Assembly (NCBI GenBank): GCA_020832545.1
Contig: JAFIEK010000005.1
Span: 62,001 to 126,000 of the forward strand
Reading direction: 5' to 3'
From: Pararhodobacter sp.
Lineage (GTDB): Bacteria; Pseudomonadota; Alphaproteobacteria; Rhodobacterales; Rhodobacteraceae
DNA: 64,000 nt
This document shows positions 8,401-14,740 of the stretch, one piece after another. The position numbers and the translations under genes are program-made. The notes beneath the pieces are model-generated. The model was not told the origin of the DNA. It was given only the letters and a program-made list of their open reading frames with translations, and ran no database searches. Numbering within the stretch: position 1 is the stretch's first letter; each line of letters opens with the position of its first letter.

Positions 8401-8976
8401 AACCACAGGGTCAAGAACATGCTTGCGGTGGTCCAGTCCATTGCCAGGCAAACCCGGCGTTCGAGCGCCACCATCGAAGAGTTCGTCGACTCATTCGAAC
8501 GTCGCATCCGCGCGCTTGCCGGAGCGCACAGACTGCTCACGCGCAGCGAATGGAGCGGGTCGCGGCTGGACGAGTTGGTGCATTCATCGGTGTCGTCCTT
8601 CCTGTCCAGCAAGGCCGACCGGGTGCATATTCAGGGCCCCTATGTGAAGTTGCGACCTGACGCCAGCATCGCCGTGGCGATGGCACTTCACGAACTGGGA
8701 ACAAATGCCCTGAAATATGGTTCGTTAAGTGCAGCGGCCGGAACATTGGATATTGTCTGGTCGTTGGAACAAGGCGCCGAGGGCGCACGCGTCATCCTCA
8801 ACTGGACTGAGCGCGAAGGCCCGGTGGTCAAGCCGCCAAAGAAAGAGGGATTTGGCACTCGGCTACTGAAGACCGGAATCGCGCGGGAACTTGATGGTCA
8901 TGTCGACCTCGACTTTCCGCCCGAAGGATTGCAATGCAGACTGGAGTTTCCACTTGAACACGCAGCTAAAGACTGA
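5494..8976 (+). CDS. CheB-CheR-PAS-HWE hybrid sensor histidine kinase
   Basis: The 1160-residue protein combines four parts. A CheB-type methylesterase domain (about 8-190) has GASAGG with the catalytic Ser, THLAPDH and GSDGAKG. A CheR methyltransferase domain (about 210-465) has VAGCATGEEAYSLA and CRNLLIYL. A coiled coil (about 640-725) is rich in EEL repeats. It is followed by two PAS-like domains (about 725-960) and an HWE kinase end (about 965-1160) with ELNHRVKNMLAVVQSIARQ as the phosphorylation helix, HELGTNALKYG as the ATP lid and LNWTEREGP as the W.E motif. The start at 5494 follows a strong GGAGAGAGG; an in-frame upstream start at 5377 is less likely. HWE kinases commonly feed the PhyR-NepR-EcfG system, and the neighbourhood supports that role. 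Confidence 0.9.
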   Translation: MHDTVQEGVLEKVPVCALGASAGGLAALRTFFQNVPDDLGLAYVVITHLAPDHPSVLSDILGGCTSMPVQQVLSDLELLPDTVYVIPPDRELVIDGNNITARPFTEPRGQRAPIDMFFRSVAAGRGDGCAIVLSGAGSDGAKGVEAIRAQGGVVFVQDPKDAEYAMMPRNAIASGAADFVEAIPQMVDRLVEVVHSKSALRSMQGADAQQALQRVLAFLHARTGHDFSKYKRATVLRRIYRRMQVARLQNLGSYCDYLTGNPEEAQELLGDILISVTSFFRDPEAYAALAKSAIPSLFENTTEEGIRIWVAGCATGEEAYSLAILLLEEAERRQVSVPIQIFATDLDEGALSTAREGRYGVAIEADVSEERLARFFVREGAHYRIRREARDTVLFASHSVLKDPPFLRLDMIACRNLLIYLDSDLQRELCTMYGYALKPNGVLFLGSAETPDAAPDSFTALDREHRIYRVTQHRLKDKPMQSKFPPKYHTTVAMPQHRPEPEDRDRRIGALHHRALEKSAPPSALVDRDFRVVHLSENAGRYLLPAAGPYTADFASLVRPELRIDVSTGLRRALEQGATTLSPAIAVGFNGSRHKVMMRISPVSENAGNPASQALVLFIDAGPAPSADDITPEQSSADDIRHLRGELNAARAQLVASRVEYETAIQELRVANEELQSINEEYQSTSEELETSKEELQSMNEELRAVNSELKSKLESISIAHSDLENMVSSTDVGTLFLDPQLRIRMFTPDVARIFNVTSADVGRALTDFTHRLNYQGLADDAAQVLRDLSAKEQEVETQDGEWLLIRVRPYRTIDDRIEGAVVTFIDVSERRAAVINKNASEARMRALISATSNVIYSMSADWKEMNQLNGGGLLRDTTTPNREWMDDYIHENDQAQVQKQIDAAIASGANFEFEHRVRLEDGSTGWVQSRAVPIVDEHGAVTEWFGCATDVTERRRSEEARSLLIRELNHRVKNMLAVVQSIARQTRRSSATIEEFVDSFERRIRALAGAHRLLTRSEWSGSRLDELVHSSVSSFLSSKADRVHIQGPYVKLRPDASIAVAMALHELGTNALKYGSLSAAAGTLDIVWSLEQGAEGARVILNWTEREGPVVKPPKKEGFGTRLLKTGIARELDGHVDLDFPPEGLQCRLEFPLEHAAKD

Positions 8977-9340
8977 ACTGACAAAGACTGAACTGAAGCT
9001 TCTAGTGGTCGAAGATGAGGCACTCATTTCCCTCGATCTTGAGTGCATACTCCAGGATCTTGGCCATCAGGTGCTTGGCGTGGCTGGGAATGTCGCAAAG
9101 GCACTCGCGCTGGTTGAGCAGTACGCGCAAGAGGCCGATGGGGCCGTTCTGGATGTCAATCTTGGGGGTCATTCCTCTGCGCCGGTCGCGGATGCCCTGC
9201 ACAGTCACGGCATTCCTTTTGTGGTCGCCTCTGGCTATGAACAGGGCGAGCTGGAGCGGCTTGGCTTCAAGGAAAAGGGTGTGAACAAGCCGTATTCGTC
9301 GCAGGAACTGGCGAACGCACTTCAAAAGCTCGAACGCTGA
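8954..9340 (+). CDS. Stand-alone receiver (single-domain response regulator)
   Basis: About 128 residues made of one receiver domain: LKLLVVEDEALISLDLE with the acidic pocket, GAVLDVNLGG with the likely phospho-acceptor Asp, and VNKPYSSQEL with the conserved Lys. VVASGY resembles the degenerate FATGY motif of single-domain regulators that work in the alphaproteobacterial general stress response (SdrG/MrrA type). There is no output domain. The TTG start at 8954 is preferred because homologous sequence begins just after it; ATGs at 8894 and 8900 are alternatives. The frame overlaps the 3' end of the kinase gene, so it is its probable partner. Confidence 0.8.
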   Translation: MNTQLKTELTKTELKLLVVEDEALISLDLECILQDLGHQVLGVAGNVAKALALVEQYAQEADGAVLDVNLGGHSSAPVADALHSHGIPFVVASGYEQGELERLGFKEKGVNKPYSSQELANALQKLER

Positions 9341-9431
9341 CACCGATCGCCCCGGCGTGATCAGATGCGACTTGCGAAAAGGTAAGCGACGCCCTGATAA
9401 AGATCATTCGCCGGAACTCAGACGCCTGCCC

Positions 9432-10964
9432 CTAAACCGGCAAGTCCCCTGTTTTCAACGGCATGGCATCCGGCGAGTGATCTTTCGTCAGGGCGGCAAG
9501 ATAGCTCTCCAGCCATGCTTGCGAGTCATGGGTAGTGATGCGTTCCAACAGCGCGGCATGGCGTTCGCGGCGCTCATCCAGCGGCATGCTCAATGCCCGG
9601 TAAAGCTGCGCTGCCATGTCGTCAGTATCATACGGGTTGACAATCAGCGCCTCTTGCATCTCTTCCGCTGCCCCGGCGAATTCTGACAAGACCAGAACCC
9701 CTGGGTCATCCGCGCTCTGTGCCGCCACATATTCCTTGGCAACCAGATTCATGCCATCGCGCAGCGGGGTCACAAAGCCCACATCACTGTTGCGCATCAA
9801 GGGTGCCAGCTGGCTTCGCGGCAGCGAACGGCAAAGAAACTGGATCGGCGTCCAATCCAGATCGGCAAAACGCCCGTTGACCGACCCGGCCAAACCCTCC
9901 AGTTCAGCGCGGATGTCGGCGTAGGCGTCCACCTCGGCGCGTGTCGGCGGGGCAATCTGCAAGTAACCAACCTTCTTTTTGAGTTGCGGATAGTTCGACA
10001 AAAGAGTGTCGAACGCCCTGAACCGCTGCGGCAATCCCTTGGAGTAATCCAGCCGGTCCACGGCAATGATGCGTTGCGGTTCTGGCTCGCCCTCGGGCTC
10101 TCCGGCAGCCGTCGGATCGCCGCCATCCTTGCGCGCCAGTTCGGCAAATGCACCGACATTGATCCCGATGGGGAACCGGTCGATCTGTACGGACCGATGA
10201 CCAGTGCCGGGCGTCCCGGCATCGGTTTCCTGTGTGCGAAGATAGGTTTTCAGATTGGCAACGTCGGTATGGGTCTGAAACCCCAGAAGATCATAATCCA
10301 GCATCGCATCAACCAACGCGCGATGATTGGGTGTGGCGGACAACAGATCAGGCGGGGGAAAGGGGATGTGCAGAAAATGCCCTATCCGCTGCTTGCATCC
10401 CAGTTTTCGCAGGTAGCAGGCCAGCGGAATCAAATGGTAGTCATGCACCCAGATAATATCATTGGGCTTCAACATCGGCATCAACCGCCGGGCAAAGGCC
10501 TCGTTCACGCGCATATAGGCTTCAAAACCGGCAGAATTGAAGTTCACCAGATCAAGGCGGTAATGAAACAATGGCCACAGCACGCTGTTGGCATAACCAA
10601 GATAATAGTCCGCGAAATCCTTGGGCGATACCGGCGCGCCAACGCAGGTGATGCGCCCGAATTGCCTGACCTCGACCGGGCCGCCGGTTTCGCCCTCGCG
10701 TTTGCCGTTCCAGCCGAACCAGATCCCGCCACGACGGCGCATGGCGTCTGACAGTCCGACGGCCAGACCACCAGACTGCGCCGAGGCGCGCAGATCGGCA
10801 ACCCGGTTGGACACGACGATCAACCTTTGCTGCCCCTCTTCGCCGCCAGAGTCTGAAGAGGGATCCTCGACACTGCCCTGCAAGCTAGACACGGGCACTT
10901 CAGCCCCGTCCCGTCGGACTGTGACGAAGGCGCCGCCGTGCAGTTGTGAGGATTGAACTGACAT
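9432..10964 (-). CDS. otsA: Alpha,alpha-trehalose-phosphate synthase (OtsA)
   Basis: A 510-residue GT20-family glycosyltransferase that joins a nucleotide-activated glucose to glucose-6-phosphate to make trehalose-6-phosphate. Family motifs are present: RLIVVSNRVADL at the start of the domain, WVHDYHLIPLACYLRKLG, and RLDYSKGLPQRFRAFD in the nucleotide-sugar pocket. About 45 residues precede the catalytic domain. The start at 10964 is the best available ATG. A good AAGGAG lies rather far upstream of it, and an in-frame ATG at 10997 overlaps that motif. It follows otsB by 40 bases on the same strand, forming otsBA under the promoter at 11815-11840. Confidence 0.92.
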   Translation of the reverse strand: MSVQSSQLHGGAFVTVRRDGAEVPVSSLQGSVEDPSSDSGGEEGQQRLIVVSNRVADLRASAQSGGLAVGLSDAMRRRGGIWFGWNGKREGETGGPVEVRQFGRITCVGAPVSPKDFADYYLGYANSVLWPLFHYRLDLVNFNSAGFEAYMRVNEAFARRLMPMLKPNDIIWVHDYHLIPLACYLRKLGCKQRIGHFLHIPFPPPDLLSATPNHRALVDAMLDYDLLGFQTHTDVANLKTYLRTQETDAGTPGTGHRSVQIDRFPIGINVGAFAELARKDGGDPTAAGEPEGEPEPQRIIAVDRLDYSKGLPQRFRAFDTLLSNYPQLKKKVGYLQIAPPTRAEVDAYADIRAELEGLAGSVNGRFADLDWTPIQFLCRSLPRSQLAPLMRNSDVGFVTPLRDGMNLVAKEYVAAQSADDPGVLVLSEFAGAAEEMQEALIVNPYDTDDMAAQLYRALSMPLDERRERHAALLERITTHDSQAWLESYLAALTKDHSPDAMPLKTGDLPV

Positions 10965-11004
10965 GGGATTGCGCCTGATGCTCCTTCTACCCATTGTCAA
11001 CGCA

Positions 11005-11778
11005 TCAGGGCATCGATTGTTCCGCGCTTCCTGGCCGGAAGTCTGTGAGTCCGGCAAGATATCTCGCCACCGCCGCAGGGTCTGCCAGCCGGAACTGCGC
11101 GCAGGTCTGGCCCGCACCCACCTTGACCGAGACCCCGTCCATCGCGTTCACTTTTGAAAAGCCCGCCTCGTCCGTCACATCATCCCCGGCAAAGAACGCG
11201 CGCCGACCCGCAAACGGCTTGCCAGTCATCAGCCCGGCTATCGCATCGCCCTTGTTTTGCGGGCCGCACTTCAGCTCAGTCACCATCTTGCCTGTGATCA
11301 GAAAAAAGTCCGGGTTGCGGGCAGCCTGCTTTTCCATGAAGTGCAGGCAGGCTGATGCCATTTGGGGCCGGTTGCGGAAGTGCAGCGCGACAGAGCCGGG
11401 CTTCACCTCTGCCAACAGCCCCGGCGTGGCCTCTGCAAACCGCCCGGTGGCCGTGGTCAGCCGGGCCAGCGCCATATCATCGACCGCCGCGCGTGTGATA
11501 CGTCCATCCGGGCCCCGCTGTTCCAGCCCATGCACGCCGACGCAGGGAAGCCTGAGGGGTGCAAGCATCTGATCCAGCTGCGCGATGCTACGCCCCGAAA
11601 TCAGCGCCACGGCCCCATCCGCCGCCGCGTCAAGCGCGTCAAGCACCGACAGCACCTCTGGTGACACCCGCGCTTGTCGGGGGTCAGAGACAATCTCGGC
11701 CAAGGTGCCATCGACATCCAGAAAGAACGCAGTTTTGGCAGGCGACAGCACGGGTGGTGAACGGTCAGGCGAGGGCAC
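11005..11778 (-). CDS. otsB: Trehalose-6-phosphate phosphatase (OtsB)
   Basis: A HAD-superfamily phosphatase of about 257 residues with AFFLDVDGTLAEI (nucleophile Asp) near residue 20, ALISGRS (motif II), and GDDVTDEAGF (motif IV) near residue 205. It dephosphorylates the product of OtsA to trehalose. No ATG is in a sensible place; the GTG at 11776-11778 fits both the length of the family and the position of the EcfG-type promoter, and another GTG at 11751 is possible. It is the first gene of otsBA. Confidence 0.88.
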   Translation of the reverse strand: MPSPDRSPPVLSPAKTAFFLDVDGTLAEIVSDPRQARVSPEVLSVLDALDAAADGAVALISGRSIAQLDQMLAPLRLPCVGVHGLEQRGPDGRITRAAVDDMALARLTTATGRFAEATPGLLAEVKPGSVALHFRNRPQMASACLHFMEKQAARNPDFFLITGKMVTELKCGPQNKGDAIAGLMTGKPFAGRRAFFAGDDVTDEAGFSKVNAMDGVSVKVGAGQTCAQFRLADPAAVARYLAGLTDFRPGSAEQSMP

Positions 11779-11814
11779 GGGCGAAACAATCTGAAAGTTG
11801 CGATGTGTTCTAGT

Positions 11815-11840
11815 AACCGGCGGCGGGGGTGGATGGTTCC
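11815..11840 (-). promoter_or_regulatory. EcfG-type promoter of otsBA
   Basis: On the minus strand GGAAC (11840-11836), 17 bases and GGTT (11818-11815) match the EcfG pattern with G in place of C at the first -10 base. The predicted transcript would start about 30 bases before the chosen otsB start codon. Its -35 element lies 40 bp from that of the divergent promoter at 11881. Confidence 0.65.
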
Positions 11841-11880
11841 GCGCATTACTGGTGCGGCGCAACTGTCGTGGCGAAGACGC

Positions 11881-11906
11881 GGAACTTTCCACATGCCCGG
11901 CGGGTT
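11881..11906 (+). promoter_or_regulatory. EcfG-type promoter of the AI-2E family gene
   Basis: GGAAC (11881-11885), 17 bases and GGTT (11903-11906) lie 46 bases before the ATG at 11953. Spacing and -10 sequence are the same as in the divergent otsB promoter. Confidence 0.65.
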
Positions 11907-11952
11907 GGGAACACGGGCCACAACCAGCCCTCAGGCAAGGAGGCCACCTTTC

Positions 11953-13008
11953 ATGACGCCACAACCGGCGCAGACCCCCCCTTCCAGCAGCCATGAACCC
12001 CAAGGGACCGGGCTGCGCACCGAATGGGTGCTGCTGGGCGTGGCGCTTGCCCTTTTTGCCTATTTCATCGCTCCGGTGCTGCTGCTGGTGTTCGCGGGCC
12101 TCGCGCTTGCGGTGGCGCTTGACGGGCTTGCCGCAATGACCGCGGCGCGCACGCCGCTGTCACGGGGCTGGGCTGTTCTGGTGATCGTGCTGGTTCTGAT
12201 CGGACTGCTGGCAGCTTTCATTGTGGCGATCCCCGGACAACTCGCCGCGCAGATGGACCAGATGTGGCAGGCCCTGGATGCGTTCATCAAGGACGCTGTC
12301 GAGTGGCTTGAGGGAATTGGTGTCACGCCCGAGCTGCTCGGACTTGGCGAAAACAGCGAGGATCTTGTCGGCACGGCAAGCACAGCAATGGGCCATGTGG
12401 CGCGCTGGGGCATGACGACCCTGGGTGCCCTTGCCAGCTTTGCGGTGATGCTGGCCGTCGCAGGCTTTGCCGTGGCCGATCCCGCGCTGTACCGGCGAGG
12501 GCTGGTGCGGCTGCTGCCGCACAGCAAACGGCCACTGATGGAGGACACGCTGTCAGCCGTGGCGCAGGCGCTGCGGTGGTGGTTTCTCAGTCAGCTTGTG
12601 TCGATGCTGATGCTCGGCATCACAGTGTCGGCAGGGCTTTGGGTGATCGGGGTGGATCTGTGGCTGGGTCTGGGTGTTCTGACCGCGCTGCTGACCTTCG
12701 TGCCCTACCTGGGGCCGGTGATCGCCGGCATTCCAATTCTGGTGATCGCCTTTGCCGACAGCGCCCAGACCGGGCTGATCGTGACCGTCTTTTACCTGAC
12801 GGTGCAAAATGTCGAATCCAACATCGTTGTGCCAATGATCCAGCAGAAAGTCGTGCACCTTGCCCCGGTGCTGGCAATTGCCGCGCAGGTGTTCTTTGGC
12901 CTTTTGTTCGGCTTGCCCGGCTTCATTCTGGCCGCACCGCTGGCGGTTGTGGGTATGGTGATGGTGCAGAAACTGTGGGTGGAGGCGGTGCTGGGTGACG
13001 AGGCCTGA
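11953..13008 (+). CDS. AI-2E family (PerM/YdiK-like) membrane transporter
   Basis: A 351-residue integral membrane protein with about eight hydrophobic segments, a soluble insertion after the third, and the conserved C-terminal block LGPVIAGIPILVIAF and ESNIVVPMIQQKVVHLAP typical of the AI-2E/PerM family. Some relatives export small solutes or Na+ in exchange for protons; the substrate of this one is unknown. The start is set by AAGGAGG 9 bases upstream. It shares a bidirectional stress promoter region with otsBA, so a role in osmotic or stress physiology is inferred. Confidence 0.87.
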   Translation: MTPQPAQTPPSSSHEPQGTGLRTEWVLLGVALALFAYFIAPVLLLVFAGLALAVALDGLAAMTAARTPLSRGWAVLVIVLVLIGLLAAFIVAIPGQLAAQMDQMWQALDAFIKDAVEWLEGIGVTPELLGLGENSEDLVGTASTAMGHVARWGMTTLGALASFAVMLAVAGFAVADPALYRRGLVRLLPHSKRPLMEDTLSAVAQALRWWFLSQLVSMLMLGITVSAGLWVIGVDLWLGLGVLTALLTFVPYLGPVIAGIPILVIAFADSAQTGLIVTVFYLTVQNVESNIVVPMIQQKVVHLAPVLAIAAQVFFGLLFGLPGFILAAPLAVVGMVMVQKLWVEAVLGDEA

Positions 13009-13276
13009 GCAACTGCCAGACGCGGCGGCAGCCGACCCATGGAAACACCATCAACCGAAGCGGGCGAGGCATGCCTGAATTCACGATGAAAGGTGAATTT
13101 TCCCATACAGTCACGGGAAATGCGGTGTGTGTAGTGGACTTCCCGGCACTTGATTGGCAAGGTCAGTTCGGAACGTCTTGCCCCCGGGAAGTACCAAAGA
13201 TGGGCTTGATCCATGATCATTTCCCGACCGTAAGAAAAAGAAACACAGGACGATTGAAACGCAAGGGGTTCCCGGA

Positions 13277-13444
13277 ATGTCGGGCGGACATGACAAGCAC
13301 GATACAGGTGATCATCTGGAGCAGGAACTCAGGCAGATCCTGAAAAGGATTGAAAGAGAGCCGGTTTCGGATGAGCTTCGCACACTGGCGAAACAGCTGG
13401 AAGATGCATTGAGAAAACGCGATCAGGACGGGAATACGGGTTAA
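13277..13444 (+). CDS. Very small NepR-like protein (putative anti-sigma factor)
   Basis: A 55-residue, highly charged helical protein. Its core, from LEQELRQILKRIEREPVSDE to LAKQLEDALRKR, resembles the two-helix NepR fold with the EPVxD turn. NepR proteins bind EcfG sigma factors and are released when PhyR-P binds them. The usual Tyr in the first helix is replaced by Ile and there is no PhyR beside it, so this is an orphan or divergent member at best. ecfG is about 3 kb away on the other strand. No exact EcfG promoter was found before it. A short unrelated helical protein is the alternative. Confidence 0.5.
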   Translation: MSGGHDKHDTGDHLEQELRQILKRIEREPVSDELRTLAKQLEDALRKRDQDGNTG

Positions 13445-13471
13445 CCGTTATCGCCGGGTGCGCGCGGGTGG

Positions 13472-13843
13472 CTAGTCATCGTCATGTCGGTTGCTTCGAC
13501 GGTGCCAGGGCCATCGGCCTTCTATCTCGACCTCCAGCGAGAAACTCAGGAATGTGCGGATCAGAACAATCGCCGCCAGCACACCCAGGCTCTCCATCGT
13601 TGGTTCGATGATGACCGTGCCCACAATATCGGCGGCAATCAGAAACTCCACGCCGATCAGAATGCTCTTGGCCAGCCGGGTGCGGAAAAGGTCATAGATT
13701 GTCTTGCCATCACGGCGCCGGACCAGATTGCGCAGGGCTTCACCAATGCCAATGACGCAACCCACCACAATCGCCAGAACGCCCATCACCTCAAGAAGCT
13801 GGGCGATGATTTCAAGGTAGCGATGCGTGAATTCCGGGGACAT
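13472..13843 (-). CDS. DUF1622 family membrane protein
   Basis: A 123-residue protein with three hydrophobic helices at about residues 14-34, 58-80 and 84-100 and the family's charged linker RRRDGKTIYDLFRTRLAKSI. DUF1622 proteins are small inner-membrane proteins of unknown function. It ends with a cluster of His and Asp. The gene lies between the NepR-like gene (convergent) and a small hypothetical gene on the same strand, 49 bp away. Confidence 0.75.
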   Translation of the reverse strand: MSPEFTHRYLEIIAQLLEVMGVLAIVVGCVIGIGEALRNLVRRRDGKTIYDLFRTRLAKSILIGVEFLIAADIVGTVIIEPTMESLGVLAAIVLIRTFLSFSLEVEIEGRWPWHRRSNRHDDD

Positions 13844-13892
13844 TGGGCCAACCTCTCAAGCGCCATCCCTTTGGCACACAGGGTGCATGGGT

Positions 13893-14147
13893 TCAGGGGG
13901 CATCGCGGATGGCCCGGGCCCGCGCCACCAGCAGTTGCCATTCCCGCGCGGTGGCAGCCTCGATGGCAAAGGCCTGATCAGGCAGCGCACCGGGGTCTTC
14001 CTGATGGTCCTGTACGGTCGCGCCCTCGTCGATACGCCGGGCGATGTCATTGCCCGGCTGGCGCATCACCGAGGCCAGAATCATCGCCAGAACCTCGCGG
14101 TGTGCGTTGAGGCGGCCCTCAAGTTCTTGTGGCGACGGAATTGACAT
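13893..14147 (-). CDS. Small hypothetical protein
   Basis: An 84-residue soluble protein beginning MSIPSPQELEGRLNAHREVL. It is predicted to be mainly helical, with a probable helix pair at residues 7-35 and a final basic helix EWQLLVARARAIRD. I do not recognise a family. The start at 14147 is preferred because it follows a plausible GAAAGG and the longer frame would run into the PRC-barrel gene. The gene lies 73 bp after the PRC-barrel gene on the same strand, so it could be expressed with it from the stress promoter at 14656. Confidence 0.6.
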   Translation of the reverse strand: MSIPSPQELEGRLNAHREVLAMILASVMRQPGNDIARRIDEGATVQDHQEDPGALPDQAFAIEAATAREWQLLVARARAIRDAP

Positions 14148-14220
14148 GACCGGCCTTTCCCTTCTGAAGGATTGCTCGGTGCTGTGGCGGCACAACGCTG
14201 CGCCGCCATAGCAGGGCGTG

Positions 14221-14625
14221 TCATACGCCGTAGGGCAGCCCGTAGTGGCCATGGATACGGCGACCGTATTGCGGGTCAGTCCAGGGCTCGTCATCGCGGG
14301 CATAGTGCGGCCCACCTTCGAGCTGCTCGCGCGAGACATTGACGACATAGCCGCCATAGCCGGTGTCGTATTTCAGCGTGTCCCACGGCAGCGGGTGATA
14401 CCGCTCTCCAATGCCGAGAAAGCCGCCAAACGACATCACGGCGTATGAGACCTTGCCGGTTACCTTGTCCACCATGAAGTTGTGGACGCTGCCGACATGC
14501 TCGCCCTCAAGGTTGTAGACATTGGTGCCTTCAACCTTGTCCGAGGCGATCAGGCGCAGCGTCTCGTCAATGGCCTCGCCCTGTCGGACACTGCCAGCGG
14601 GCGCATTCGTTGCGTTGTAGGTCAT
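14221..14625 (-). CDS. PRC-barrel domain protein
   Basis: A 134-residue protein with one PRC-barrel (about residues 25-100): NVYNLEGEHVGSVHNFMVDK followed by YAVMSFGGFLGIGERYHPLPW. The C-terminal tail is rich in Gly, Tyr and His. Such proteins are common, abundant stress proteins in alphaproteobacteria; their biochemical role is not established. The start is fixed by AAGGAG, spaced 6 bases upstream. An EcfG-type promoter lies 31 bases before the start. Confidence 0.85.
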   Translation of the reverse strand: MTYNATNAPAGSVRQGEAIDETLRLIASDKVEGTNVYNLEGEHVGSVHNFMVDKVTGKVSYAVMSFGGFLGIGERYHPLPWDTLKYDTGYGGYVVNVSREQLEGGPHYARDDEPWTDPQYGRRIHGHYGLPYGV

Positions 14626-14655
14626 GTCAGTTCTCCTTTGGTTGGTGTCTGACAT

Positions 14656-14680
14656 AACCTCCGGCAGGTGTTGACGTTCC
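14656..14680 (-). promoter_or_regulatory. EcfG-type promoter of the PRC-barrel gene
   Basis: On the minus strand GGAAC (14680-14676), 16 bases and GGTT (14659-14656) lie 31 bases before the ATG at 14625. PRC-barrel genes are frequent EcfG targets in related bacteria. Confidence 0.65.
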
Positions 14681-14740
14681 GCGCCGCCACATCACATCGT
14701 CGGGTTGCGTGCAGCTTTTCGCCGGGCCGCGCCCGCCCGG

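Noticed and set aside
13170-13174. GGAAC before the NepR-like gene as a possible EcfG promoter
   Set aside because: No GTT-type -10 element is found 16 or 17 bases downstream.
13071-13343. 90-residue plus-strand frame overlapping the NepR-like gene
   Set aside because: No family resemblance, no good ribosome binding site, and it conflicts with the better-supported small frame at 13277-13444.
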